Numbered from the stretch's first letter, positions 41,982 through 51,230 are shown. The stretch: DNA of 64,000 nt from Oceaniglobus ichthyenteri (GCF_003057885.1 NZ_QAGK01000011.1:55817-119816); one strand, 5' to 3'. The notes: generated by a model from the letters alone, not told the origin. Translations and numbers: made by a program.

Positions 41982-43532
41982 TTAGAGCTCTTGAAGTAAA
42001 TCAATAGACGCTTCAGTTAGGACTTGCTCATCATACAGCCGTCTGCTTGCAAGTCGCTCGATGCGCGGATCTGCAATTGAATACTCATTTGACGGCTTCC
42101 CACCCGCTCCGCCCTCTGCTTCGCGCTTACCGTTGAGCGATATTGCCCCAGAGTCTTGCCACTTCACAATTCGGTTTGTCGCGCCGCCTGCGCTAAATTT
42201 GAAAGCTTGCTGAACTTCTTTGTTAATAAAGGTAGTCTTATCCAACCGTAATATTTGACTCAGGATGTCTTTGTCATATAGCGACCAAATTACATCGGAG
42301 ACATATTTATCCATTCCAATATCTAAGTCGTTCTCAGAAATAAAGAGGCGATTGTCTGACAATGCATGTGTTGCATCAAACTCTCTCGCAACGGTATCAA
42401 GTAGGCGAATGATCTCTCTCGGCGACTTCACGGCCAAAACCAGTATTTGGCCGATCTTTTCGTCCGCCATATCCTCATCTTCAACGAGGTCTGCAAACCC
42501 ATTAAGTCTATTTGAGCTAAAGAATCTAATCCGTGTATCGATCATCACGCGTAAAAATTCTGGCGTCCACGACACTTCGCTCAAAGCCAGCTTGTCCAGC
42601 CGAACTTCAAGCGGTCCACTGGTTAAGTGATCCCGCATGCGATCCCAAAGGAAAAACTGCCACCCAAGCCCTTCAACCTCCATGAGTTGGACATGTGCAA
42701 GAAGTGGATATATCAAGTGGGCAGACGTCTCGGGCGAGCTTTGGGTTTTGGGATGCTCGTCGACCTTGTCTACAAAAACTGCTATACCTGAAAACCCGAA
42801 TACCCTTGCGATTTCAACCAATTTCGCGAGCACGGCCGTACCTGATAGAATTGCACCATTCTCGCTTAGTAGAATTGAAATTTCGGCCTCTAAGCTTCCT
42901 GTATTGGCATGTTTTTCGGCCAACCCCGACGAAACTCTTCCAACCATCTGAGCAATAACTGACCACTTTCTGTTGACCCAATTCGATGTACGGCTTTTCC
43001 AGTTTTGCCTTAAAATCGTCATTGCAGATCGCTGACTTACACGCCGATTGGCTTCTGGCACCGAGAGGTAGAACGCCCGCACCAAACATAAAAACAGGGC
43101 CAACTCGTCTGGCTCCAATAGTTCAACTATATCTTCGGCGTCGTCCTGATCGGAAACCCAAAGTAGTAGTGTTTCCACCACTCTAAAAGATAGTTCTTTG
43201 ATCAGCTCATCCGAAGTCACGTCATCAACATTACCGTTGTCTAACAGCCTCGAAAAATCGACGAGCGGTACAACCAATGGGACTTCATCTCCATCAGCAT
43301 GTTTCCTCCAAAGCTCTCGCTCCGTAGATAGGCGAGTTGCTGATTTCCCTGATCCACGCGCACCAAACAAAATATGAGTAGAGGGTGTCAGAGCTCGCCT
43401 TTTTGCAACCTCAAAGTAAGGAAGAACCACAGCGTAATCTAAGATATCGGGTTCATTTTCTGCAACGTACTGTTCAAACGGGCTACCGTCGAAAACAAAG
43501 TTCTCCTCAAACGTTGGCATGTCTGTTCTCAT
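41982..43532 (-). CDS. P-loop ATPase of the Sll1717 type, possible defence gene
   Basis: The 516-aa protein is the only large intact gene of the island. A Walker A motif GARGSGKS lies at 57-64 and a Walker B-like strand GIAVFVDKVDEHP near 255, with the following sensor and helical parts reminiscent of KAP/STAND-like AAA ATPases and of the Sll1717 family. The remainder (about 330-516) is helical, with a polar C-terminal winged-helix-like stretch (RLDKTTFINKEVQQAFKFS). No membrane span or recognisable nuclease is seen. Its A/T content and codon use differ from the neighbours, as expected for acquired DNA. Single ATPases of this kind in tRNA islands are often phage-defence genes; that role is an inference. 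The start at 43532 or 43520 is undecided. Confidence 0.75.
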   Translation of the reverse strand: MRTDMPTFEENFVFDGSPFEQYVAENEPDILDYAVVLPYFEVAKRRALTPSTHILFGARGSGKSATRLSTERELWRKHADGDEVPLVVPLVDFSRLLDNGNVDDVTSDELIKELSFRVVETLLLWVSDQDDAEDIVELLEPDELALFLCLVRAFYLSVPEANRRVSQRSAMTILRQNWKSRTSNWVNRKWSVIAQMVGRVSSGLAEKHANTGSLEAEISILLSENGAILSGTAVLAKLVEIARVFGFSGIAVFVDKVDEHPKTQSSPETSAHLIYPLLAHVQLMEVEGLGWQFFLWDRMRDHLTSGPLEVRLDKLALSEVSWTPEFLRVMIDTRIRFFSSNRLNGFADLVEDEDMADEKIGQILVLAVKSPREIIRLLDTVAREFDATHALSDNRLFISENDLDIGMDKYVSDVIWSLYDKDILSQILRLDKTTFINKEVQQAFKFSAGGATNRIVKWQDSGAISLNGKREAEGGAGGKPSNEYSIADPRIERLASRRLYDEQVLTEASIDLLQEL

Positions 43533-44040
43533 AATAATATTGTAGGGAGCCTATAACTACGCCAGTCAAACCAAAACCAAAAAATTCACTGAAGTTGAAA
43601 GCAACTAAGGTAGGTTCAGCGCCTCATCTTGGAAAAGCTGATCGGGCGTCCATTGTTGAAATTCTACGCCCAATTTTTACTGTAGGGCACAAATTTCGCG
43701 CTTACAGCAAAGGTCTGCTTCCGGCCCGAAATAACAGCCGCGTGCATGGCCACAATGCCGTCGCAGACGCTGCCACCAACCTCATCTTTGCTTTTTCCCC
43801 AGATTCGTCCGTTTGACCCTCTTGCTCCGAATCGAGCACCCGTGCAGGTTGCACGTGTGGGGAGAGCGGTCCTCAACCAAAAGCAAAACAGGTCTATCGG
43901 AAAAACAAATTCGGCCGCTAGAGGCGCGTTAACGCCCGCCAGGTCGTTCCACCCAGACAATTACCCTGCGCCGTCGCGTCGCGGGCTGCAGACGGTTTGA
44001 GCTCAGATCATCCTCGGGTCATTTTGAGGAGGTTTTAGCC
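43533..44040. other. Non-coding or degenerate island DNA
   Basis: About 508 bp between the ATPase gene and the pseudogene at 44041. Short frames exist on both strands, one of about 100 aa on the minus strand (43664-43960), but none shows a recognisable domain, a good start or coding bias. The promoter of the ATPase gene should lie in the first part. Confidence 0.4.
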
Positions 44041-44508
44041 ATGGCCTTGCCGCCCCGCGTGTTTTTCACCCTTCATGAAGCCTCAGCGCGCTGGGGCTGC
44101 AACATCGCTGACATTGCTGGTTGGGCTGATGCGGGCAGGATTCGCATTTTGAGCGGGATTCCGCCTGTCTGCTGTGGCGCGGAGATCATTGCAGGCAAGG
44201 TCGTGCTGTCGCCTATGGAACTGCTCCCGCTATTCCGCCGGTGTGGGACTGGCCCCTCTGAAGGCGTGATGCGGCGCATCCAACCTCTGGTCGGCCATGA
44301 CTGGATGCTGATCACCGATCCCGCAGGCGGCATTCCTGTTGCTGTCGCCGACATGATGATCCTCTGGCTGAGGGGGTTCATGCTTTTGAGGATGAAAACG
44401 ATATGGTTCGGCGCGTGGCGGCTGGGCCTGGCGCGTCAACATCCTATGACTGGGAGGGGATGACGGTTGCCCTGATGCTGCGCATTCACGGCGACGGGCT
44501 GCCCGCGA
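44041..44508 (+). pseudogene. Frameshifted and truncated hypothetical gene
   Basis: The gene starts at 44041 with GAGGAGG-like sequence upstream and reads VFFTLHEASARWGC, then DIAGWADAGRIRIL, which resembles the short helix-turn-helix start of mobile-element accessory proteins. At about 44360 two extra bases shift the frame; the next frame continues as LAEGVHAFEDENDMVRRVAAG, then SYDWEGMTVALMLRIHGDGLPA. After about 44508 the reading runs into the IS66 fragment on the other strand. I do not know the family. Confidence 0.6.
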
Positions 44509-44509
44509 C

Positions 44510-44942
44510 CCAACCTTCACGCCCGCCGGAAGCGCGATCAGTGCCCGTCCACCACTGCCAAGATCCGCGCAAGCGATTCGGACTCCACGCCCACCGGCAC
44601 GGTGACCCGGCGCCCGTTCGGCGGGGCTATCTCAACCTGAGAGCCCGGAGGCGGACAGGGATCGACTGAATTGGTCTGCAGCGCGGGCGCTTTCGTCACG
44701 GTCACCGGCGCGAACGATACCGGGCGAGAAGACCCAAGCTCACCGTTTCGGTACTGCCGCCGCCAGGTTGTCAGCAGCGACCGGCAAATGCCATGCCGCC
44801 GCGCTGTGGCTGCCGCCTGGCGGTGGCCGATAAAGCTTTCATCCACAATGCGCAGTTTATCATCATCTGGCCAATACCGGCGGCGATCACCGTCAGCGGC
44901 GGAAAGAACTTCGATTTGAGGGCGGTTGATAAAGTCGGACAT
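44510..44942 (-). mobile_element. IS66-family fragment: tnpA plus the first codons of tnpB
   Basis: The frame 44538-44942 encodes a 134-aa IS66 TnpA-like protein: RRRYWPDDDKLRIVDESF, then ATARRHGICRSLLTTWRRQ (helix-turn-helix), and the C-terminal VTVPVGVESESLARILAVV. It looks complete. Directly after it, a CTG/ATC start region reads IALPAGVKV, the first residues of TnpB, and then homology ends near 44510 where the pseudogene on the plus strand begins. tnpC is absent, so this copy cannot transpose by itself. Confidence 0.8.
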
Positions 44943-44984
44943 AAGGTCGGACTTACCATCGGATCGATCCCGAAATCAGACGGC

Positions 44985-45260
44985 CGCCGCCGGAGGCTTA
45001 CGGCTCAACTATATCCAACCCGGAAAGCCCCAGCAGAACGCCTATATCGAACGCTACAACCGCGTAGTTCGAGGTGAATGGCTTACCAATACATCTTTGA
45101 AACCATTGAGGAGGCACAGGATCAGGCCACAGAATGGCTCTGGACATATAACAACGAGCGACCCAACATGGGCATCGGCGGCATCACACCCGCAATGAAA
45201 ATGAAAACAGCCGCCTGAATTCAACGGCTGAGCCCCATTAAAAATGGGGGAATTACCCCA
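44985..45260 (+). mobile_element. IS3-family fragment (C-terminus of OrfB transposase), frameshifted
   Basis: The plus strand encodes the end of an IS3 OrfB: LRLNYIQPGKPQQNAYIERY and VVRGEWLT, then, after a one-base loss near 45085, YIFETIEEAQDQATEWLW, TYNNERPNMGIGGITPAM and the stop at 45218. The glutamate of the DDE triad is in IERYN. A CCCCATT/AATGGGG hairpin (45233-45249) and AATTACCC follow, as at IS3 ends. The 5' two-thirds of the element is missing. Confidence 0.8.
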
Positions 45261-45314
45261 TGCGGCCTAAGTTGCTGACTGATCAGATTTCTCCAGATGT
45301 GTGATGGAGGCACC

Positions 45315-46408
45315 CTAGATCGCCACCTCACTCACAATCTCATGCAGATGCGCAAGAGACGCCCCGTCGCCATATCGCTCGTGTGTCAGCTTGTGACCCA
45401 TGAGGGCGCGCCTTATCCGCTCGTCAACGCCTGCGGCTAAAAGCCGATCCTCAAACGAATGGTGCAGACAATACATGGTGTGCACGGGCGTTGGCAGGGT
45501 GATGTTGTTGTGGAGGTACTTATTCAACAACCCCGATAACCCCCGCTATCCCGGTATCGTGGAAACCCGTCAGGACATGCCTGAAATGCCTCAAGGTTCA
45601 GCCCGTCCAGCGACCCCGGCGCCAGCAGGGTGCTTTTGATTCAGTCTTGACTAAAAGAGACGCGTGTAACTTCGGTATCGTCGCGGATCGAAAGGCCAGT
45701 GAGCGGAAGTGATAGGTTAAGTCTTTTTTGCTCATTCAAGGGTTCAGGAAATTTGCAGGCATCCCCTTGTATTTATTGGAAGAATTTATGGTCAGCCCCT
45801 CATTCTGTATCCGGCACTTCCACCATTTCTTGAAATCAAGCGCGTCATCACCGTTGGTGTCCTCAAGTGGAATATCCCTGATCAAGTCGATGAAGTTCCT
45901 GATTGTCTTCTTGCGGCCATTCTTCCAGATCCTGGTCTTTGCTTTTGCCCCATGTGCGTTCTTCCGCGAGCGTCCAGAACAGATCGAGCGCTGCACTGAC
46001 GGTTATTTTTGGCCGCGCCGCGCCACCAAGGATTGCCTCCATGTCGAAGCGGTCAGGACGACCGGCGCGGGTTCGCCCCACCGCCTCGATGCGCTCAAGA
46101 AGCTGATCGGCGGGCAGGGCGGCAACCCGGTCAATGGGCAGGAACCGAAACCCGCGTGACTTCGCCAGATCGCGTGCCGTCTTGAACCGGGCCTGGGCAT
46201 CCTTTGTGTCTCCCGCCAGCTTCGCCTCCCATGCACTGACCATGGTATCGCAAACGCCCTGGGCCTTCGCCGTGGCCTCGGTCAAGCTTTCTGTGTTGAG
46301 GCTGACCCACATTTCCACGCGGTCCTCAATGCTGGAAGATCGCGGAGGAACGCGCTTCTTGATGTGGTATGTTGTGCCGCGCAGGATCGGCTTAATCGGT
46401 TTTGCCAT
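45315..46408 (-). pseudogene. int: Tyrosine recombinase (phage-type integrase), inactivated
   Basis: The start is the ATG at 46408: residues IKPILRGTTYHIKKRVPPR open the arm-binding domain of a roseobacter-type integrase. The frame is intact to about 45925 (LFWTLAEERTWGKSKDQD), then shifts to KTIRNFIDLIRDIPLED, GLTINSSNKYK with a stop at 45736, shifts again to LNLSLPLTGLSIRDDTEV with a stop near 45645, and ends with YCLHHSFEDRLLAAGVDERI, ALMGHK and RYGDG (45315-45530). The segment with the first catalytic arginine is deleted, and the second arginine (RHSFED in relatives) is His, a one-base change. The nucleophile tyrosine remains. It must be inactive. Confidence 0.85.
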
Positions 46409-46457
46409 GGCCACCACTATCGCAGCACAGCCCCCCTACGACGGGCAAGGTGCAAAA

Positions 46458-46480
46458 TGCGTAGCAGGATGTGTAGCAAA
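46458..46480. repeat. Arm-type repeat, right end of island
   Basis: TGCGTAGCAGGATGTGTAGC followed by AAA contains two GTAGCA words and matches the left copy at 41090-41112 in 20 of 23 positions. It lies between the integrase start and the tRNA-Gly gene. Confidence 0.6.
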
Positions 46481-46578
46481 AACACGACAAAACTGGAGTG
46501 TTTGAGCGACCAAATTTGGGCTTACTGTTAAAAATCAATGACTTATTTGATCGTGCTTCGCCATGGCAAGAGGGATTT

Positions 46579-46652
46579 TGGAGCGGGCGGCGGGAATCGA
46601 ACCCGCGTCTCTTGCTTGGAAGGCAAGGGTCTTACCATTACACAACGCCCGC
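46579..46652 (-). tRNA. tRNA-Gly (anticodon UCC)
   Basis: On the minus strand the gene reads GCGGGCG at the acceptor 5' side, a D arm with TGTAATGGTA, an anticodon stem CTTGC/GCAAG enclosing CTTCCAA (anticodon TCC), a GGTTCGATTCC T arm and CGCCCGC plus TCCA. All four stems pair and CCA is encoded. It is intact although its 3' end is the integration target of the island. Confidence 0.95.
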
Positions 46653-46861
46653 ACAGCGGGTATTGGATAACGCCGCTGTCTGCCAAGCGCAAGTCAAAAG
46701 CTTTGCCGCGTCTTTGCATTCAACCACCCATTGCCATCTTGGCCCAGGGGCGCAACGTATCTGGCCAGCGCGATGGCGAACCGCTAACCTCGAGCCATCG
46801 TTTTTTATATATCGCCGTCACCCTGCGCGTTGGGGGTGGCAGCCTCCGGGATGAAAGAGCC

Positions 46862-47734
46862 ATGACAAAAATCATCGACTCCCTCGCCGATATTTCGGCC
46901 TCTTACGATGCGGTATTTTGCGATCTTTGGGGCTGTTTGCACAACGGCATAAAGGCCCATGATGCCGCGGTTGCGGCGCTGCGGGCGTTTAAATCCGATG
47001 GTGGCACGGTGATTTTGCTGACCAATGCGCCACGCCAGCGTGCCAGCGTCGAGGCGCAGCTTGCCCGTTTTCAAACCCCGCGCGATTGTTGGGACAGCAT
47101 CGCAACCTCGGGCGACAGCGCGCGCATGGCGATGTTTCAGGGGGCCATCGGCGACAAGGTCTATTTCATCGGCCAACCCCATGACGAAATCTTTTTTGAT
47201 CCGATCAGGATTGTCGATGATCCGATCACCATTCAGCGCACCGAACTTGACGACGCCACCGGCATTCTATGCACCAGCCCGTTTGATTCGTTCGCCGATC
47301 CGGCGGTGATGCGGCCGACGTTTCTGCACGCCATCGCCCGCGGTTTGCCGATGCTGTGCGCCAACCCCGATGTGGTGGTGGACCGCGGCGATACCCGTGA
47401 GTGGTGCGCCGGGGCCCTGGCGGCGCTTTATCGCGAAATGGGCGGCGAAACCCTGATGTATGGCAAACCCCACCCCGGTGTTTACGATCTGGCCCGGCGT
47501 CGGATGATCGAACTGGGAAAGGATATTCCGGACCGCCGCATTCTGTGTATCGGGGATGGAATCAATACCGATATTCAGGGCGCCATGGGCGAAGACCTTG
47601 ATTCGCTATTCATCACCGGCGGCCTGGCTGCGGCGCAAACCAGAACCGATTACCAACCCGACCCGGGCGCGTTGCAGGAATTTTTGGCCACAGCCACAAC
47701 AACCCCCACCTTTGCTATTGGCCAACTTCGCTGA
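46862..47734 (+). CDS. HAD-superfamily class IIA hydrolase (NagD-like)
   Basis: The protein is 290 aa from the ATG at 46862. It has the HAD motifs: nucleophile Asp21 in FCDLWGCLHNG, LLTNAPRQR near 57 (motif II), a class IIA cap, GKPHPGVYDLA near 205 with the lysine, and CIGDGINTDIQGAMG near 230 (motif IV). This long form with WGCLHNG matches the subgroup common in alphaproteobacteria whose substrate is not established. Phosphatase action on a small sugar or nucleotide phosphate is likely. Confidence 0.9.
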   Translation: MTKIIDSLADISASYDAVFCDLWGCLHNGIKAHDAAVAALRAFKSDGGTVILLTNAPRQRASVEAQLARFQTPRDCWDSIATSGDSARMAMFQGAIGDKVYFIGQPHDEIFFDPIRIVDDPITIQRTELDDATGILCTSPFDSFADPAVMRPTFLHAIARGLPMLCANPDVVVDRGDTREWCAGALAALYREMGGETLMYGKPHPGVYDLARRRMIELGKDIPDRRILCIGDGINTDIQGAMGEDLDSLFITGGLAAAQTRTDYQPDPGALQEFLATATTTPTFAIGQLR

Positions 47735-47885
47735 TCGCAGGTGGATCGGTTCGGGGCAGGGCAGTTTGACCGGTAATATGGGCGGCGCTGCCTGTTGAAA
47801 ACGGGCGCGCCCCGAAAAACCCGGTTTCGCGTGGCAATTCCCACCTTGATTTCCTTGGCGAATGGTTTTACCTCAGGGTCAGTGC

Positions 47886-47961
47886 AGGGGTTTAGCTCAG
47901 TTGGTAGAGCATCGGTCTCCAAAACCGAGGGTCATGGGTTCGAGTCCCCTAGCCCCTGCCA
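47886..47961 (+). tRNA. tRNA-Trp (anticodon CCA)
   Basis: AGGGGTTTAGCTCAGTTGG opens the tRNA; the anticodon stem TCGGT/ACCGA encloses CTCCAAA (anticodon CCA); the T arm is GGGTTCGAGTCCC and the acceptor ends AGCCCCTGCCA with encoded CCA. It stands directly before secE, as in many alphaproteobacteria. Confidence 0.97.
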
Positions 47962-48142
47962 GTTTTCCGATACTCGTGGGTTGACCCGGTTGATTGCCGT
48001 GTTTTTTGTATGATCCAACCTCGGCCCGCGTCTTCTGAATTTTCGCCACGCCCGGCAGGTGAAACCGCGCCCACACGCTGTTGGGGGTTGATAATCGGGG
48101 CGGGGACGTGCAAATGCCTTCGCAACACAAGGATTTATCAGC

Positions 48143-48343
48143 ATGGCCAGCAAGACCAACCCGTTTCAGTTTCTTCAGCAGGTGCGCGCCGAAATCGCCA
48201 AGGTTGTGTGGCCGACGCGCCGCGAAGTGATCACAACGACAGTGATGGTGTTCATCATGGCCACGATCACGGCGATTTTCTTTTTCATTGTCGACCTGTT
48301 GATCCGTACTGGTCTTCAGGGCCTGTTGCAGATGTTCGGCTGA
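48143..48343 (+). CDS. secE: Preprotein translocase subunit SecE
   Basis: The 66-aa protein has the short SecE form: an amphipathic helix QVRAEIAKVVWPTRREV followed by one membrane span (about 32-52). It clamps SecY in the inner membrane for protein export. TTGACC at 47981-47986 is a possible -35 element for the secE-nusG transcript, but no good -10 is spaced at 17 bp. Confidence 0.96.
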   Translation: MASKTNPFQFLQQVRAEIAKVVWPTRREVITTTVMVFIMATITAIFFFIVDLLIRTGLQGLLQMFG

Positions 48344-48480
48344 AAACGCCTATCTGCCCTTGATATCGCGGGGCAGGGCGGGTAACCGATGCACGAACTC
48401 CCCAATTGGCGTGCCTCGATTCGTAGGGTGCGCCAGTTTTTTATTGGGGGCAGATCCGTGATGAGCAAGGTGAGGGTATT

Positions 48481-49014
48481 ATGGCGAAGCGTTGGTATTC
48501 GGTGAGCGTGCTCTCGAATTTCGAGAAAAAGATCGCCGAACAGATCCGCACCGAGGTGATCGAAAAGGGTCTGGAAGACGAAATCGAAGAAGTGCTGGTG
48601 CCCACCGAAGAGGTGATCGAGATGCGGCGCGGCAAAAAAGTGCCGACAGAACGGCGTTTCATGCCCGGTTACGTGCTGGTGCGCATGGAAATGTCGGATC
48701 AGGGTTACCATCTGATCAACTCGATCAACCGTGTCACCGGGTTTCTTGGCCCCCAAGGCCGCCCGATGCCGATGCGCGATTCCGAGGTGAACCAGATTCT
48801 GAACCGGGTCGAAGAGAATGAGAATGCACCGCGCACTTTGATCTCGTTCGACATTGGCGAAAAGGTCAAGGTTGCCGATGGGCCGTTCGAAGGGTTCGAA
48901 GGCATGGTCGACAGTGTTGATGACGAACATCAGCGCCTGAAAGTTACTGTTTCGATTTTTGGCCGGGCCACCCCGGTTGAATTGGAATTTACCCAGGTTT
49001 CGAAAGAAATCTAA
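48481..49014 (+). CDS. nusG: Transcription termination/antitermination protein NusG
   Basis: The 177-aa protein has the NGN domain (about 1-115; KRWYSVSVLSNFEKKIAEQI and RRFMPGYVLVRMEM) and a C-terminal KOW domain (FDIGEKVKVADGPFEGFEG). It binds the RNA polymerase clamp and links it to ribosomes or Rho. GTGAGGG lies shortly before the ATG. It is followed after 92 bp by rplK. Confidence 0.97.
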   Translation: MAKRWYSVSVLSNFEKKIAEQIRTEVIEKGLEDEIEEVLVPTEEVIEMRRGKKVPTERRFMPGYVLVRMEMSDQGYHLINSINRVTGFLGPQGRPMPMRDSEVNQILNRVEENENAPRTLISFDIGEKVKVADGPFEGFEGMVDSVDDEHQRLKVTVSIFGRATPVELEFTQVSKEI

Positions 49015-49106
49015 GCGTGGAAGGCGCGGGGCCGCGGCCCCTGACCGGACCACGACAACCCAAGGTTTGCGGGCGCGCCCAAAAACCGTTGTAAGGAGAA
49101 GGCCCC

Positions 49107-49556
49107 ATGGCCAAGAAGAAAGTCGGCAGTCTCAAGCTGCAAATCCCGGCTGGCAAAGCCAACCCATCGCCACCCGTCGGCCCCGCATTGGGCCAGCGCG
49201 GCATCAACATCATGGAATTCTGCAAGGCGTTCAACGCCAAGACCCAGGAGATGGAAGCCGGTGCGCCTTGCCCGACGATCATCACCTATTATCAGGACAA
49301 ATCCTTTACGATGGAAATCAAGTCGCCTCCTGCGGCTTATTACCTGAAAAAAGCGGCCGGCCTGAAGCCACAGGGCAAGCGGAATCGCCCTCAGGGTTCG
49401 CCTCTTCCCGGTCGTAACACCGTGGCCACCGTGACGGTCAAGCAGGTGCGCGAAATCGCCGAAGCGAAGATGAAGGATCTGAGCGCGACGGATGTTGAAT
49501 CCGCCATGAAAATCATTGTTGGCTCGGCCAACTCTATGGGCATCGAGGTGAAGTAA
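49107..49556 (+). CDS. rplK: 50S ribosomal protein L11
   Basis: The 149-aa protein shows [35 protein letters not shown] and the C-terminal rRNA-binding domain ending [10 protein letters not shown]. It binds 23S rRNA at the GTPase centre. It is a few residues longer than the usual 141-143. AAGGAG precedes the ATG, and rplA follows after 1 bp. Confidence 0.98.
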   Translation: MAKKKVGSLKLQIPAGKANPSPPVGPALGQRGINIMEFCKAFNAKTQEMEAGAPCPTIITYYQDKSFTMEIKSPPAAYYLKKAAGLKPQGKRNRPQGSPLPGRNTVATVTVKQVREIAEAKMKDLSATDVESAMKIIVGSANSMGIEVK

Positions 49557-49557
49557 G

Positions 49558-50256
49558 ATGGCAAAACACGGAAAACGCACCACCGCCGCCCGCGCCGCCT
49601 TTGCTGGCAAATCCAATCTGACCGTCGAAGACGCGGTCAAGCTGGTAAAAGCCAACGCCACAGCGAAATTCGATGAAACCATCGAAATTTCTCTGAACCT
49701 GGGTGTTGATCCGCGCCACGCGGACCAAATGGTGCGCGGCACGGTGAACCTGCCCAACGGTACCGGTAAAACCGTGCGCGTTGCAGTGTTCGCGCGCGGC
49801 GCCAAGGCCGAAGAAGCAACCGCCGCAGGGGCCGACGTCGTCGGTGCCGAAGATTTGATGGAGCAGGTTCAGGCCGGCAATATCAACTTTGACCGTTGCA
49901 TCGCGACACCTGACATGATGCCGATCGTTGGCCGTTTGGGCAAAATCCTTGGCCCCCGCAACCTGATGCCGAACCCGAAAATCGGCACCGTGACCATGGA
50001 TGTCAAGGAAGCGGTTGAATCGGCCAAAGGCGGCCAGGTTCAGTTCAAGGCCGAAAAGGCCGGTGTGGTTCATGCCGGTGTTGGCAAGGCATCGTTCGAC
50101 GAAGCCCAGTTGGTGGAAAACGTGCGCGCGTTTGTAAACGCCGTAAGCAAAGCCAAACCGACAGGCGCCAAGGGCACATATATGAAGGGTGTCAATCTGA
50201 CCTCTTCCATGGGCCCTGGTGTGACTTTGGATGTGGCCAACGCCACCGGAAACTAA
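49558..50256 (+). CDS. rplA: 50S ribosomal protein L1
   Basis: The 232-aa protein has [31 protein letters not shown], the conserved [20 protein letters not shown] and [14 protein letters not shown] end. It forms the L1 stalk and in many bacteria represses its own operon by binding rplK-rplA mRNA. Confidence 0.98.
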   Translation: MAKHGKRTTAARAAFAGKSNLTVEDAVKLVKANATAKFDETIEISLNLGVDPRHADQMVRGTVNLPNGTGKTVRVAVFARGAKAEEATAAGADVVGAEDLMEQVQAGNINFDRCIATPDMMPIVGRLGKILGPRNLMPNPKIGTVTMDVKEAVESAKGGQVQFKAEKAGVVHAGVGKASFDEAQLVENVRAFVNAVSKAKPTGAKGTYMKGVNLTSSMGPGVTLDVANATGN

Positions 50257-50305
50257 GCCCGGATTTGGCGCGACCCCGCGCCAAACCTGTGCGAACACGA
50301 CAAAT

Positions 50306-50336
50306 GGCCCGGCGCAGCGATGCGGCGGGCCTTTTT
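50306..50336 (+). terminator. Terminator after rplA
   Basis: GGCCCGGCGC and GCGGCGGGCC form a GC-rich stem with one imperfection over a 5-6 nt loop, followed by TTTTT. It lies 50 bp after the rplA stop. Confidence 0.8.
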
Positions 50337-50645
50337 CATCGGGTTGACCCAAGATAATTGCGCAACTGGGGTTGGCAATGTCGCCACATCCCCTTATTGA
50401 GGCTTCTCACGGGGGTCCGAGATTCGGCACCCCCGTTCTTCGTCCAAGACGGTGGGTGGTCGCAACCGCGATCTTAATACCCTGCCATAGACGGGAACAG
50501 TCGAATTTTCCTGAGGTTTCCTTGGGTGGTTTTGTCTTTACCCCGTTCATCTAGGACTTTGGCCGCCGGTAACGGGGGCCGAACATGAGCCGAGGGGGTG
50601 ACCCTTCATCCGGTGGGTTCGCCCGCCAGAACTTGGAGTGAAACT
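50337..50645 (+). promoter_or_regulatory. rplJL promoter and probable L10 leader RNA
   Basis: The 309-bp stretch before rplJ has no gene. It contains a strong hairpin ACGGGGGT/ACCCCCGT (50409-50436) and several further GC-rich inverted segments up to TTGGAG before the GTG start. Most bacteria have an L10-binding leader here that represses rplJL translation; position and structure suggest the same, but I did not fold it. Confidence 0.5.
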
Positions 50646-51161
50646 GTGGATAGAGCCCAGAAAGAGAAAGTGGTCGAGGAACTCGGCCAAATCTTTGAAA
50701 GCTCTGGCGTCGTTGTGGTTGCCCACTACGCCGGTATGACAGTTGCCGAAATGCAGGATCTGCGCGCGCGTATGCGCGAAGCAGGCGGATCTGTGCGTGT
50801 TGCCAAGAACAAGCTCGCCAAAATCGCCCTTGAAGGAAGTGACTCCGCCACGTTGGCCGATCTTCTAACGGGCATGACCGTTCTGTCCTATTCCGAAGAC
50901 CCTGTGGCAGCCGCCAAAGTGGTTGACGATTACGCCAAGACCAACCCCAAACTGGTTGTTTTGGGCGGGTCGATGGGTGGAACGGCCTTGGATCCAGCCG
51001 GTGTCAAAGCCGTCGCAGCCATGCCTTCGCGCGAGGAGCTTATTGCCTCCATCGTGGGTTGCATCGCCGCGCCTGCCGCAAACATCGCCGGGGCCATTGG
51101 CGCGCCAGCAAGCAATATCGCAAGCATCCTCACCACGATCGAGGAACGCGAAGACGCGTAA
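50646..51161 (+). CDS. rplJ: 50S ribosomal protein L10
   Basis: The protein is 171 aa from a GTG at 50646 with TGGAG 7-9 nt upstream; the family start [13 protein letters not shown] follows at once. [12 protein letters not shown] and the C-terminal helix for L7/L12 dimers ([11 protein letters not shown]) are visible. It anchors the L7/L12 stalk. Confidence 0.97.
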   Translation: MDRAQKEKVVEELGQIFESSGVVVVAHYAGMTVAEMQDLRARMREAGGSVRVAKNKLAKIALEGSDSATLADLLTGMTVLSYSEDPVAAAKVVDDYAKTNPKLVVLGGSMGGTALDPAGVKAVAAMPSREELIASIVGCIAAPAANIAGAIGAPASNIASILTTIEEREDA

Positions 51162-51230
51162 AGCAACAGTTAATCGGCGTGGGGTTGTAATAACGCACGT
51201 TGGAACACATCTGAAAGAACGGAAAGCAAA

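Larger units (their letters stand above)
41002..46602. mobile_element. Decayed genomic island integrated at tRNA-Gly(UCC)
   Basis: A perfect 24-bp direct repeat bounds the segment: 41002-41025 on the left and 46579-46602, the 3' end of an intact tRNA-Gly, on the right. Next to each end lies a related arm-type sequence (TGCGTAGCA then AGCAAA: 41090-41112 and 46458-46480, 20 of 23 bases equal). A broken integrase gene lies beside the tRNA, as in tRNA-targeted islands. The contents are two IS fragments, a tRNA-fMet fragment, gene remnants and one intact ATPase gene. Composition is visibly richer in A and T than the flanks. With the integrase dead, the island is probably fixed. Confidence 0.85.

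Noticed and set aside
43595..43960. Short frames on both strands between the ATPase gene and the pseudogene
   Set aside because: They overlap each other, lack ribosome sites and show no domain; one minus-strand frame looks faintly like repeated alphaproteobacterial island sequence, but this cannot be supported.
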